A DNA stretch of 28,995 bases from JBOCEF01 sp047610385 (lineage in GTDB: Bacteria > Pseudomonadota > Alphaproteobacteria > Rhodobacterales > Rhodobacteraceae): the NCBI GenBank assembly GCA_047610385.1, contig JBLGAC010000053.1, positions 1 through 28,995 of the forward strand, in the 5' to 3' direction. The position numbers and the translations under genes are program-made. Positions 1 to 8,430 of the stretch are shown piece by piece (within the stretch, counting starts at the first letter, position 1; every line of letters starts with the position of its first letter). The notes below the pieces were generated by a model, which saw nothing but the letters and a program-made list of their open reading frames with translations, searched no databases and had not been told where the DNA came from.

Positions 1-352
1 GCCAAAGCCGCGCAGGCCGCTACTTTCAGCCGTTTTTCCGCTCTGTCAGTCGATAATGCCGGCAAAAGGGTTGGCTTCGCGCCCCTCCAGTTCGCGCGCC
101 GCCATCACCAGTAGGTGGTTTATCGCGTGAAAACGACCGCCGTTCCGCCAGTTGTAAAGGTATTTCCGCACGGTTGTGGAGGGGGGGATCTCGCCGCAGC
201 AACCGACACTGGCCGTCGGTTGCGGCGATGCATCAGATCAGATTCACCATATCGCGCAGGGCCGCCGTACGGGGACAGCCGAGGCACCTGAGGCCGGGCA
301 GCGGCGGCGCTCAGCCCCCGTTCGTGCCCTGTGAGGTCGCTTGAATGGCGGC
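1..352 (-). pseudogene. IS5-family transposase relic (OrfA-like part)
   Basis: Read on the minus strand, this stretch carries the typical N-terminal half of IS5-family transposases. It shows an SDLTGHERGL start segment, then GCPRTAALRD, TDGQCRLLRRDPPSTTVRKY, YNWRNGGRFHAINH and AARELEGREANPFAGIID, followed across a stop by QSGKTAESSG. The last part matches the family's first catalytic block, ...IDSQSVKT, in which the Ser codon after Asp has become a stop (TGA at 47-49). A second in-frame stop lies at 233-235, and a third stop plus a frameshift near 311-313 separates the N-terminal segment. The gene runs off the left edge, so the rest of the element is not visible. It cannot make a working transposase. 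The family call comes from recalled motif order, not from a search. Confidence 0.8.
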
Positions 353-746
353 AGCATCGCCGGGCATGATCCCGGCGAGCAGTCTGGATCCACGACATCG
401 GCGGCTCCATCCAGTTTCGTACCCAGTTGGGATCACAACCTGCTGGGACCGATTAGATCTTTTTGGGTTGAGTGCAAAGTGATGACATTATTCGACAGGC
501 ATATGTTCCAGTCAAACAAACCTGCTGTATAATTCATTGTTCAGTCTGCAATAAAGAAACATCAAACTTTTGGTGTTGAAAAAATGAATGGCGATGATTG
601 TGCGTTTAAATTCGCTGCGCAGGCTGAAAAATTTTATATTAGGGAGAAAGTGATGGAGATGGTCTATTTTTCACACGGCGATTGCGAAAATGGGTACGAT
701 TTCTGCGTAATAATCAACATTTTCCAGTCTTGCTATCGCGAAAGAA
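353..746. other. Gene-free stretch, turning AT-rich from about 430
   Basis: No supported gene lies here. Short frames exist (for example a plus-strand frame from 584 with a run of Phe/Tyr/Trp codons), but none has a ribosome binding site or a recognisable domain. Base composition changes visibly from GC-rich to AT-rich at about 430, marking the left edge of the AT-rich island. Confidence 0.5.
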
Positions 747-1493
747 CTATAGTATTTCTGAGATGGCTATATCGATGGTGGTCTCTCCTGCTGTGAGCAG
801 TGTGGATTTTTTTGGTGTGTTAAGAATCCCCTTTAGTACCACTTTCAGATAAATATACATTTTCCTGTTTGCATTAATTTGCGATGGTTTTGAACAGTCG
901 AATCCGGCAGTGTAAATCGATGATGATATGGAGGCGCCGCCATCCCAGACAAATGGATTTACAGCTACCGTCGCGATATCTTTTCTATGATGACTCCCCA
1001 GAAACTCACTCATAACTCGAAAAAATGGAGAAATAGTTTTCCGGCACGCAACAATCAATTTACTGTTTACCTGCATGACGCGCGGAAGTTCGCTAAGAAA
1101 AATGGGCTTGTCGCAGAAAAATTTCAATCCATGATGCCAAAAATAAATCAAAGATCGTGTCCCCAACGGATAAGTTGTTGATTAGTGAGCTGGCAATCTA
1201 TAATGATGTGTAATATAAAAAGAACTTTGTCAGGCCATTTAAAATATTGCCGAATTTAGATCTGCCCCGATGATCTTGCTTGTTTCAAACAATCGCGTAG
1301 CAATCGCACGGGCTACTGCACCGGTACCACACGCAACATTCAGCATGTGCATTTTTTGTGGCAACGAAATACAACGCGACGTTGCCTCAGCTATAGTTGT
1401 AAATATGTCGAGGACTGATTCGCGATTTTGGTTGTTTACGGCTTTCGAGGACAAGCCAAATTCTTTTGGCATATCAAAATACCTCAAGATCAC
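747..1493 (-). pseudogene. Class I SAM-dependent methyltransferase pseudogene
   Basis: One minus-strand frame of 248 codons reads as a small-molecule methyltransferase interrupted by three stops (1239-1241, 1230-1232, 1182-1184). Before the stops sits the SAM-binding motif I (LNVACGTGAVARAIATRL) followed by the acidic strand-2 end (IIGADLNSAIF). After them come the family's HGLKFFCDKPIFLSELPRVM block (usual form: GLQFF.D...L.EM.RVL) and the C-terminal FF.VMSEFLG and TAGF segments. The frame itself is kept throughout, so decay looks mainly due to point mutations, with residues missing or scrambled between motif I and the GLKFF block. The start may be GTG at 1493 or, better supported, ATG at 1472 with TTGAGG upstream. 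The codons are AT-rich, unlike the core genes to the right, which suggests transfer. The substrate cannot be told. Confidence 0.75.
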
Positions 1494-2094
1494 AAAGTTG
1501 ACTAAATTTCAGATTTTTGACTATGAATAAGCCTTGCCGTCAGAAACCTGTGAAAGGCCAACGACGAAATTGGCAATAAAGCTTGTGTGAAGTTTGGTCA
1601 AAATTGGCGTGGACTGTGGCGATTTGAAAGATCGGATCGGGGCAGTTGAACTGCTACAATTTTTGTAGACACTAATGGGAAGCTGTAATTAATTAGTTAT
1701 AAATTTTATTTTAGTAAGCATAAATTTATAAAAAACTTCATATTTTGGCTATGCAGCATTATTTAAAACACACGCTGGAATGTAATATCGGGAGGTTGCA
1801 GCGCCTGTTGGTCGATCGAAACACCATTTTAAAAATATAATAGGCCAGTAAATTTCATGATAGTTCAGCGTTGCGGAAGTTATTTTTATCATTGAATGAA
1901 AAAAAGGCCACCCGCAAAGTGCTATCGTACCCACAATCACGCCCGAGCGAATGTATTTGATTACATCGAGCGTTTCTAATTTCACGCCGTCGATATTCAA
2001 AGCTGAGCCATTTTGGCCCCACGCAGTTTGAGGCCATTGCAATGCAGGCTTAACCCGGTGTCCACGAAACCTGCAGCAGTTCAATGCAGCCGTG
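1494..2094. other. AT-rich stretch with no recognised gene
   Basis: This is strongly AT-rich, notably 1680-1760 and 1820-1880. A minus-strand open frame (1749-2135) overlaps the tail of the IS3 relic, but its remaining sequence matches nothing I recognise and its hydrophobic composition may only reflect AT-rich DNA. No OrfB of the neighbouring IS3 element can be found here, so that element seems truncated in this direction. Confidence 0.5.
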
Positions 2095-2460
2095 CAATCT
2101 GGCAACAGTCCCACCTTGCCGAGCGCGCCGGACAAAAAATCGTGTTCTGGCGCCAGTTCTCAGAACTTGGCATGACGGGTCACCGCGTCGATGGCTGGTT
2201 TCGCATCCAGCTTGGCCTCGGTATTGAAAATACCTAAGACACCTTCAAGAAGTTAATCGTACCATTAATTTAATTAATTGGCCATCTCGGGCATTTAAAC
2301 ATGCGCGGTCGGGTGATAGTTGTGCGTCAATGTCCTGAGCCAGCTCGATCAAGGTATCTTCACCCTTGATCGCGGCAACGGCCATCTTTGCCTTGAGTGG
2401 CGGACTGTGGTTCCGGCGCGGTCGCCTCGTGATCGTCTTCTCCTCGCTCGTGGCAACCAT
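2095..2460 (-). pseudogene. IS3-family transposase OrfA relic
   Basis: The minus strand first encodes TRRPRRNHSPPLKAKMAVAA followed by IKGEDTLIELAQ, the helix-turn-helix start of IS3-family OrfA proteins (usual form RRNHSPAFKAKVALAAIKGEKTLAELAQ). After a frameshift and a short AT-rich insertion near 2250-2310 it continues as LLEGVLGIFNTEAKLDAKPA, then AIDAVTRHAKF, a stop (2160-2162), and ELAPEHDFLSGALGKVGLLP. That tail matches the OrfA leucine-zipper end (HAKIGELTLENDFLSGALSKAGLL). In intact elements OrfA is joined to the DDE-bearing OrfB by programmed frameshifting; no OrfB is visible here. The relic is non-functional. ATG at 2460 is the likely original start, but no good ribosome binding site precedes it. 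Confidence 0.78.
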
Positions 2461-2782
2461 GCTGCCGTGGTGCGGTATCGGTAATTACAGAAGGTACGTG
2501 CGTTAGCATAGCGGCGTGGATGGCACGCTATCGCCAGACGCGGTGCCAAGTGGCGTCGGGCGCGGTCGGCGCGCAGGGCTCGACCTCTGCCAAATTCGGG
2601 AAGGCCATGGGGTGCCTTGCGCGATGCGTTCAATGCTCATCCGTTGGCCAATGGTGCCAGGGTCCGTGGAGCGAAAGGGCGATCAGGCGCGGGTCGCAGC
2701 TCACAAGGGACTGGACTTTGTGCTGGTCGACCTTGGTAAAATTATCGACAAAGGTGATGCAGCCACGCGCGCAGGGCATCCT
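2461..2782. other. Spacer between IS3 relic and IS256 element, no recognised gene
   Basis: Several overlapping open frames exist on both strands, but none shows a known domain, a convincing start site or a consistent reading. The composition is GC-rich, unlike the AT-rich stretch to the left. It may be the remains of host or IS DNA between two insertions. Confidence 0.4.
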
Positions 2783-2809
2783 GAGGAACTGTCCGCCCTT
2801 CTGTGTATC
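2783..2809 (+). repeat. Left terminal inverted repeat of the IS256-family element
   Basis: The 3' part TTCTGTGTATC (2799-2809) is the exact reverse complement of 4148-4158. The outer part pairs imperfectly with the right end. It lies 38 bases before the transposase start. Confidence 0.6.
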
Positions 2810-2847
2810 TGTGATCTGGCCCATGCTTCGTAAGATGAGCATGGAGG

Positions 2848-4117
2848 ATGACGATTTCCCAAGACCTGCTGGACGAACGTCTGAAGGGCTGCGAGCTGCC
2901 TGAGGACCTGCTTGGCGATGCCGGGCTGATGAAGGAGCTGAAGATCAAGCTGATGGAACGGATGCTTGGAGCGGAGTTGACCACGCATCCACTGCCCGGC
3001 AGCGCATTGTGGAGCAATGTCCCGAGAGGGTGGGCTACGAGGAAGGTGCCGATGCGCCCCCGGGTCAGTCGAACCGGCGCAACGGCGCCAGCCGCAAACG
3101 CCTGAAGGGCCAGAACGGCGCCCTGCCGATCACCGTGCCCCGCGATCGGGACGGCAGCTTTGAGCCAGAGTTGGTCAAAAAGGACCAGGCCCGGATTGAC
3201 GGCATGGATGACAAGATCATCGGTCTCTGCTCCGCCGGCCTGACGGTGCGCGACATCCCCGCCCATCTCGGGGAAGTCTACGGCCGACCTCGCTCGCAGG
3301 CATTGCTGCGCACTACCCTGCCGGGCAGCAGATCAGCCGCGTCACCGACGCGGTGCGGGGCGAGGTCCGCGAATGGCAATCCCGGGCGCTGGATCGCATG
3401 TATCCGATTGCCATCTTCGATGCCTTGCGGGTCAAAATCCGCAATGCGGACAGTCGGATGATCAAAAACAAGGCCGTCTACATCGCACTCGGAGTCAGCA
3501 GGGACGGCGTGCGCGAGGTCTTTGGCCTTTAGCCTTTCGACCAGTCCAATCATTTGACTACCAGCTAACAGATCACCGAGAACGAAGATGCCAAATTCTA
3601 GCCCTCAGTTATTAACAATCCGATCCAGATGCCGTGGCCCAGACCTGCATCATGCATCTGGTGCGCCACAGTTTGAACTTCTGCGCCTGGAAGGATCGGA
3701 AAATCGTGGCCGCCGATCTGCGCCGAATTTACGGGGCCGCCACCGCCGATCAGGCTGCTGCCGAACTCGATGCATTCGAGGAAAAATGGGCCGGAAAATA
3801 CGCGTCCATCGCCCCGGCATGGCGACGGGCATGGCAGGAGGTAATCGCGTTCTTCGCCTTCGATCCAAAAATTCGCAAGATCATCTACACGACAAACGCG
3901 CGCTCTCAGCGAATTCAAATATTGTTTTGCCTAGCAACGATAAAAAGCCTGAACCGCGTCATCCGCAAATCCATCAAGACATGGGGCTTGTTCCCAACCG
4001 AGGACGCAGCCCTGAAGTTGATCTACCTTGCAATCCGCAAGTTCGAGAAAGGCGGTAGAAATGTCCGGAGTTGGTATGCCGTGCGCAATTATATTTGACG
4101 ACCGCCTCAATGCGTGA
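2848..4117 (+). pseudogene. IS256-family transposase, frameshifted and partly deleted
   Basis: The whole family layout can be followed, but across frameshifts. The ATG at 2848 opens TISQDLLDERLKG and PEDLLGDAGLMKEL. A second frame gives ITVPRDRDGSFEPELVKK and DGMDDKIIGL. A third gives RVTDAVRGEVREWQSRALD, the first catalytic Asp in YPIAIFDALRVKIR, then KNKAVYIALG, a stop at 3530-3532, and TENEDAKF followed by another stop where Trp is usual. About 27 residues are then missing, including the VDGLKGFP block with the second catalytic Asp. The last frame gives QTCIMHLVRHSLNFCAWKDR, the Glu block AFEEKW, and KIIYTTNA. An insertion of about 14 residues precedes SLNRVIRKSIKTWG, and the tail ends in AIIFDDRLNA with TGA at 4115-4117. 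No active enzyme is possible. The family call is firm from motif order. Confidence 0.88.
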
Positions 4118-4147
4118 CCGTATCTGCAACCCGCATGGGCCGGGCCG

Positions 4148-4173
4148 GATACACAGAATTCAGGAAACTCCCC
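4148..4173 (+). repeat. Right terminal inverted repeat of the IS256-family element
   Basis: GATACACAGAA (4148-4158) is the reverse complement of the inner part of the left end. It sits 31 bases after the transposase stop. Confidence 0.6.
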
Positions 4174-4897
4174 GGCAGATCATTGGCGACGAGAAAGCGG
4201 CGATCAAAATCCGCACCCTGCCGTTTCACGGCAGGCTGTGGGGACGAAATATCTGGGGGGTGATGAGGCCGTCTGCCTCCCGCCTTGGCTAAGGATACAA
4301 TAGCTTTTGGGCCTGTGGCTGGCTCGCCGTCCTGATCGGGCCCGATGCACGTTTCAACGACGCCCTGAACCTGGAATGCGCCGATTGTTGTCTGGTGACC
4401 GTCGATGCAAGCCGTTGCAGGGCAGCGCGCACCATGACCATCGCCCGCTGCACCCCAACCTGCCTGACTGCATCGAGCCCGAGGTGGGGTCTTTGCCGGG
4501 GGGGGCAGAGGGGCGGCCCCAACACGACGTCAAAATGGGCAGCGAGTCCGTCCTCAGGGCGCAGCTGGTTTGGGCTGGCGCTGTGACGGCAAAAACGCGC
4601 TTGGTCAGCACGCCCTGCGCCACACTTATGCGTTCGTGCAAGGCCAAGCAGGCGTCACCATGGAGGAGGTCATAAACGCGGAGATGTTGTGCGCCATGAA
4701 TTTCAAAATCGTGGATGTATGAGGGCTGGGGATCAAAATGATAGCGTTAAATAGATGATTTATATTTCATAATAATTTTGTATTTAATGCGAATTAACCA
4801 TTTATTTATATCACTTTTCAATAACAAATTTAAAATTATTTTTTTAATGACTTTTTTGATTACAATAAAGCGATTTTACATTTCTTGATTTCAATCA
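4174..4897. other. Gene-free tract with hairpin and AT-rich tail
   Basis: No gene is supported. A perfect hairpin CCTGCCGT-TTC-ACGGCAGG lies at 4217-4235, without a T-run. A plus-strand frame ending at 4722 contains HALRHTY, which recalls the HxLRHT box of tyrosine recombinases, but nothing else in the frame fits. From about 4735 to 4895 the DNA is extremely AT-rich, with long A and T runs. This separates the mobile-element graveyard from the conserved genes to the right. Confidence 0.45.
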
Positions 4898-4920
4898 GGC
4901 CTTGGATTCAATCCAAGGCC
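4898..4920 (-). terminator. Perfect hairpin downstream of the MDR oxidoreductase gene
   Basis: Nine perfect base pairs (GGCCTTGGA and TCCAAGGCC) flank a five-base loop, 34 bases beyond the stop of the minus-strand gene ending at 4954. No T-run follows in the minus direction, only mixed AT sequence, so it is either a weak intrinsic terminator or an mRNA-end stabilising hairpin. Confidence 0.5.
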
Positions 4921-4953
4921 CCCAAGGGCGCAGCCCCGGGCAGGCGCGCGCGG

Positions 4954-5958
4954 TCAGTCGTAGGTGACGACGCTGGTGACGCCGGGGGCGTCGGGGCTGA
5001 GCAGGTGGTCGAGCGCGCGGGGCAGATCGGCGAAACGCGCCGCGCCGCCAATCAGGGCGTCCAAGGCGGGGTCCTCGGCCAGAAGTCGCGCGGCAACGCC
5101 CATGCGGCGGCGATAATCCCACCGCGGCGCGCGGTCGGGCGGGATGCGGCCGACCTGGCTGGACAGGATGCGCAGCCGCTTGGAATGAAACGCCCCCCCC
5201 AGCGGCAGCGGCGTCGTGCCCGACCCGTGCCAGCCGACGCTGACCAAAGTTCCTTCGAGGCCCAGCATGCCCAGTCCCGCCGCCATCCCGCCCGCTGTGG
5301 CGCTGCATTCAAGGACCACGTCCATGTCCTGCGGCGTCTGATCACGCCCGACCTCAAGAAAAGTCACGGCGAGTTCACTCGCGATCCTGGCGCGCGCCGC
5401 TATGGTGTCGGTCAGAAAAACCTGTGCCCCGGGGTGGCGGGCTGCAAGCCGCGCCACGAGGCAGCCGACCGCCCCTGCGCCGATCACCGCGACCCGGTCG
5501 CCGGGGCCGATCCGCGCGTCCCATATGGCGTTGAGCGCGGTCTCCATGTTCGCGGTCAGGGTGGCGCGGGCGGGTGGCAGGCCGGGGGGCAGCGGCAAAA
5601 GCATCGCCGGGTCCGCCCGGAAATGCGTCTGATGAGGGTGGAGCGCGAAGACATGACGGTCGATCAGATGCGGGGGGCCTTGCTCAACCACACCAACGGC
5701 GCAGTAGCCGTATTTGACGGGGAAGGGAAAATCGCCCTCCTGCGCCGGGCCGCGCATGGCGGCGTGTTGATCGCCGGGCACCCGGCCCGCGCGCACCAGC
5801 CGTTCAGTGCCGCGCGACAGGGCCGAATGGGTCATGCGCACCAGCGCCGCGCCGGTTCCCAAAGCCGCGGGCCGCAGTTCGGAGACCCCCGGCGCGATAT
5901 GCCACAGCGCCAAAGGCGCTTCGGCACCATCGCCCGCTTTGATCTTTGCGCCGGTCAT
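4954..5958 (-). CDS. Medium-chain dehydrogenase/reductase, zinc-site-less (BchC-like)
   Basis: This 334-residue protein belongs to the MDR superfamily of NAD(P)-dependent oxidoreductases. The GroES-like N-terminal half has the SALSRGTERLVRAGRVP signature seen in BchC-like and related dehydrogenases. The Rossmann half carries the nucleotide-binding VAVIGAGAVGCLVARLAA and an acidic residue at the next strand (FLTDT). The usual Gly-His-Glu zinc motif is replaced by KYGYCAVGVV, so a catalytic zinc is unlikely. A longer open frame reaches 6114, but the ATG at 5958 has a good ribosome binding site (GAGGAA, 8 bases upstream) and the extra N-terminus looks non-coding. The gene is divergent from opgH with 104 bases between the starts, so the two may share a regulatory region. 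Substrate unknown. Confidence 0.8.
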   Translation of the reverse strand: MTGAKIKAGDGAEAPLALWHIAPGVSELRPAALGTGAALVRMTHSALSRGTERLVRAGRVPGDQHAAMRGPAQEGDFPFPVKYGYCAVGVVEQGPPHLIDRHVFALHPHQTHFRADPAMLLPLPPGLPPARATLTANMETALNAIWDARIGPGDRVAVIGAGAVGCLVARLAARHPGAQVFLTDTIAARARIASELAVTFLEVGRDQTPQDMDVVLECSATAGGMAAGLGMLGLEGTLVSVGWHGSGTTPLPLGGAFHSKRLRILSSQVGRIPPDRAPRWDYRRRMGVAARLLAEDPALDALIGGAARFADLPRALDHLLSPDAPGVTSVVTYD

Positions 5959-6062
5959 ACCATGTTCCTCGCTGCATTGCGGTTCCTGCCGCACCCCATG
6001 CACCTTAGTCCTCGTCCCGGACCGGTCCAGCGCCGTGTCCCCGCCTCGCCGGAGCCATTGAG

Positions 6063-7874
6063 ATGACCGACGCCGCTTATCTGCCGCTGCCGGGCACCGC
6101 CGGGGACGCCGCAACCACCCCCGCCCGATTGCAGCGCCGCCGAGATCTGACCCGCCGCCGCATCACCGTTGCGGCGCTGAACCTGACCACGCTGGCGCTG
6201 GTGATGTGGGGCGCGGCCAAGGTGTTCGGCGTCGGGGGTTGGAGCTTTACGGACATCATCATCATCGCCTGCGTCGCGTTTGGCGCGCCCTGGACCATCA
6301 TGGGCGTGTGGAACGCGCTGATCGGGCTGTGGCTTTTGCATGGCGTGCGCGGCGGCATGGCCCGCGCCGCGCCCCATCTTGCTGCTGGCGACGGCGACGC
6401 CCCGATCCGCCTGACCACCGCGATTGCCATGACTTTGCGCAATGAACCGCCCGCGCGTGCGCTGGCGCGGTTGGCGGAGGTGCGCCGCTCCTTGGATGCG
6501 ACCGGGCAGGGGGCGCATTACAAGCTGTTCGTGCTGTCGGACACCGACGACCCCGCCATCGCGGCTGAGGAAGAGGCCGCGATGGCCCGCCTCTCCCTTG
6601 GCCTGCGCGGTGCCGTATATCGCCGCCGCGCAACGAACGAAGGGTTCAAGGCTGGCAACATCCGCGATTTCCTGCGTGGGCCGGGCAAGGGCTTTGATCT
6701 GTTCCTGCCGCTCGACAGTGACAGCCTGATGTCGGGCGGTGCGATCCTGCGCATGACCCGGATCATGCAGGCCCATCCGATGATCGGCATTCTGCAATCC
6801 TTGGTGGTTGGCGCCCCATCGCGCAGCGCCTTTGCGCGGATATTCCAATTTGGTATGCGCGCAGGCATGCGCAGCTTTACCTTGGGGGCTGCGTGGTGGC
6901 ATGGCGATTGCGGGCCGTTCTGGGGCCACAATGCGCTGGTGCGCGTTGCTCCGTTCCGCGCCCGCTGCCGTCTGCCGGTGCTGCCGGGCAAACCGCCGCT
7001 GGGCGGGCACATCCTGTCCCATGACCAGATCGAGGCCGCCTTGATGCGCCGCGCGGGCTATGAGGTTCGCGTGCTGCCGATCGAAGGTGAGAGCTGGGAG
7101 GAAAACCCGCCGAGCCTGCTGGATTTCACCCGCCGCGATCTGCGCTGGTGCCAGGGCAACATGCAGTATCTCAAGCTCATGCGCCTGCGCGGGCTGAAAC
7201 CCATGAGCCGCTTTCAGGTCTTCGCCGCCGTGATGATGTATTTCGGTGCGCCGGCATGGATGCTGATGACCGCCGCGGCGGCCGCCAAGATTGCTGAGGG
7301 GGACGGCGCGCAGGTCAATCTGGCGTTCGGGCTGGCGATGTTCGTGGTGATGTTTGCCATGTCGCTGGTGCCTAAAGTGGCGGGCTGGATCGACGTGGCG
7401 CTGACCCCGGGGGGCGTGGCGCGCTATGGCGGGGCATGGCGATTCATGGCCGGCGCGGCATTGGAAACGCTGTTTTCTATCCTGTTGGCACCCGCGGCCG
7501 CATTTCAGGTGACGGTGTTCCTGATCGGGCTGCTGGGCTTTGGCCGGTCCGTGATCTGGGGCGGGCAGCAGCGCGATGCGCGCAGCCTGCCATGGGCGGC
7601 GGCGGCGCGTGGGCTGTGGCCACAGACGCTGTTCGGGCTGGTGCTGGCAGCTGTGGTGCTGGTCGGCGCGCCGCAGGCGCTGCCTTGGTCGGCGCCGGTG
7701 CTTGCGGGCCTGATCCTTGCGATCCCGTTCGGGGTGCTGAGCGCGCATCCCGCCTTGGGTGCCGCGCTGACCCGCGCCGGGATCTGCGCGATCCCGGACG
7801 AACGCGCCCCAACGCCTGAGCTGCGGGCGGTGTTCGACGGGCTGGCCCCGGTGGAAACCCCGCGCGCGGCGTGA
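6063..7874 (+). CDS. opgH: Glucans biosynthesis glucosyltransferase H
   Basis: The 603-residue inner-membrane GT2 glucosyltransferase polymerises UDP-glucose into the beta-glucan backbone of osmoregulated periplasmic glucans and exports it. Two membrane segments lie near residues 34-56 and 62-93 and several more after residue 380. The catalytic region shows LSDTDDPAIAAEEE (158-171), the DxD-type LPLDSDSLMSGG (216-226), WGHNALVRV (287-295), the HDQIEAALMRRAGYEV block with its acidic base region (320-335) and the processive-synthase RRDLRWCQGN motif (357-366). It is shorter than the enterobacterial enzyme (about 850) but of the size usual in Rhodobacter relatives. ATG at 6063 follows a GGAG. 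Its usual partner opgG is not adjacent: upstream is the divergent MDR gene and downstream a small membrane protein. Confidence 0.92.
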   Translation: MTDAAYLPLPGTAGDAATTPARLQRRRDLTRRRITVAALNLTTLALVMWGAAKVFGVGGWSFTDIIIIACVAFGAPWTIMGVWNALIGLWLLHGVRGGMARAAPHLAAGDGDAPIRLTTAIAMTLRNEPPARALARLAEVRRSLDATGQGAHYKLFVLSDTDDPAIAAEEEAAMARLSLGLRGAVYRRRATNEGFKAGNIRDFLRGPGKGFDLFLPLDSDSLMSGGAILRMTRIMQAHPMIGILQSLVVGAPSRSAFARIFQFGMRAGMRSFTLGAAWWHGDCGPFWGHNALVRVAPFRARCRLPVLPGKPPLGGHILSHDQIEAALMRRAGYEVRVLPIEGESWEENPPSLLDFTRRDLRWCQGNMQYLKLMRLRGLKPMSRFQVFAAVMMYFGAPAWMLMTAAAAAKIAEGDGAQVNLAFGLAMFVVMFAMSLVPKVAGWIDVALTPGGVARYGGAWRFMAGAALETLFSILLAPAAAFQVTVFLIGLLGFGRSVIWGGQQRDARSLPWAAAARGLWPQTLFGLVLAAVVLVGAPQALPWSAPVLAGLILAIPFGVLSAHPALGAALTRAGICAIPDERAPTPELRAVFDGLAPVETPRAA

Positions 7875-7979
7875 CGCTGGGGCCTCGCGCAACGTTTTTT
7901 TTCCACATGTTTACATTGCGCTTACCATTCTAAGCGACGGTGCCATTAACGGCGCCGCGGACTTCCTCCGCCGCCTGAA

Positions 7980-8384
7980 ATGGCGAGCGGGAGGCGCGTT
8001 TACACCTTGGCATATGACGCGGCACTGACGGGCGGGCTGATTGGCGGCTCCATTGCCCTTGGGTTCTGGTCCGTGACGTTCACAGGGCTCGACCGCCGCT
8101 TTCCCGGTTTGCTCGGCTCAGGCGGCGCCGTGTCGCTGATCGCGTTGTGCCTTTGGTTCGACGGCTGGATCGCCATGGCCCTGATGGCGTTCTGCGCGGG
8201 GCTTTCTGGTCTTTTGATGCTGGGCGGCGGCGGGCGTGGCCCGAGGCGCGCGCCCCACATGGCGGCCCGTGCGGTGCCGCGGCGCGCGGATGCCTGGGGC
8301 TTTGCGCCTTTGCCGCCCCGCACTGCTTTTTCCGCAAGGTCCGCCCATCGGCCGCTCACGACAGTGAGATCCAGACCCAATTGA
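7980..8384 (+). CDS. Small predicted membrane protein, function unknown
   Basis: The 134-residue open frame starts 105 bases after opgH on the same strand. Three hydrophobic helices can be seen (about residues 15-34, 44-64 and 64-80), followed by an Arg/Pro/Ala-rich tail from about residue 82 that would lie on the cytoplasmic side. I recognise no family. No good ribosome binding site precedes the ATG, so the start is uncertain. The first 80 residues look like real membrane protein; the low-complexity tail could be a frameshift artefact or simply unconserved. The upstream gap holds a T8 run at 7895-7902 that might end opgH transcription. Its role with opgH is only positional inference. Confidence 0.5.
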   Translation: MASGRRVYTLAYDAALTGGLIGGSIALGFWSVTFTGLDRRFPGLLGSGGAVSLIALCLWFDGWIAMALMAFCAGLSGLLMLGGGGRGPRRAPHMAARAVPRRADAWGFAPLPPRTAFSARSAHRPLTTVRSRPN

Positions 8385-8430
8385 TGAATTTTCGGCACCT
8401 CCCCGCCGTGTGAAGACAGGATTTTTGACC

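Larger units (their letters stand above)
2783..4173 (+). mobile_element. Decayed IS256-family (Mutator-type) insertion sequence
   Basis: An element of about 1.39 kb is bounded by imperfect terminal inverted repeats (2783-2809 and 4148-4173) that enclose one degenerate transposase gene. The inner 11 bases of the two ends, TTCTGTGTATC and GATACACAGAA, are exact reverse complements. Further out, about seven of the next fourteen positions still pair. Length and layout fit IS256-family elements, which are usually 1.3-1.5 kb with one transposase of about 400 residues. I could not identify a reliable target-site duplication. The element is immobile because its transposase is broken. Confidence 0.75.

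Noticed and set aside
584..796. A 70-residue plus-strand open frame in the AT-rich island
   Set aside because: It has no ribosome binding site and no recognisable domain, and its end is antisense to the methyltransferase pseudogene.
2516..2903. Two overlapping plus-strand frames between the IS3 and IS256 relics
   Set aside because: They run across the left inverted repeat of the IS256 element and into its transposase start in other frames, and show no domain.
4562..4722. Possible tyrosine-recombinase end (HALRHTY)
   Set aside because: Only one short motif fits; the catalytic Tyr region and the rest of the domain are absent, so chance is likely.
5955..7892. A 645-codon open frame on the minus strand across opgH
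   Set aside because: It is antisense to a clear opgH gene, its product is His/Arg/Gln-rich with no domain, and long antisense frames are common in GC-rich DNA.
7920..7965. CtrA binding sites (CCATTAAC-like and TTACCAT-like words; TTAACCAT at about 4795)
   Set aside because: Single short words with no proper TTAA-N7-TTAA spacing; expected by chance, especially in AT-rich stretches.
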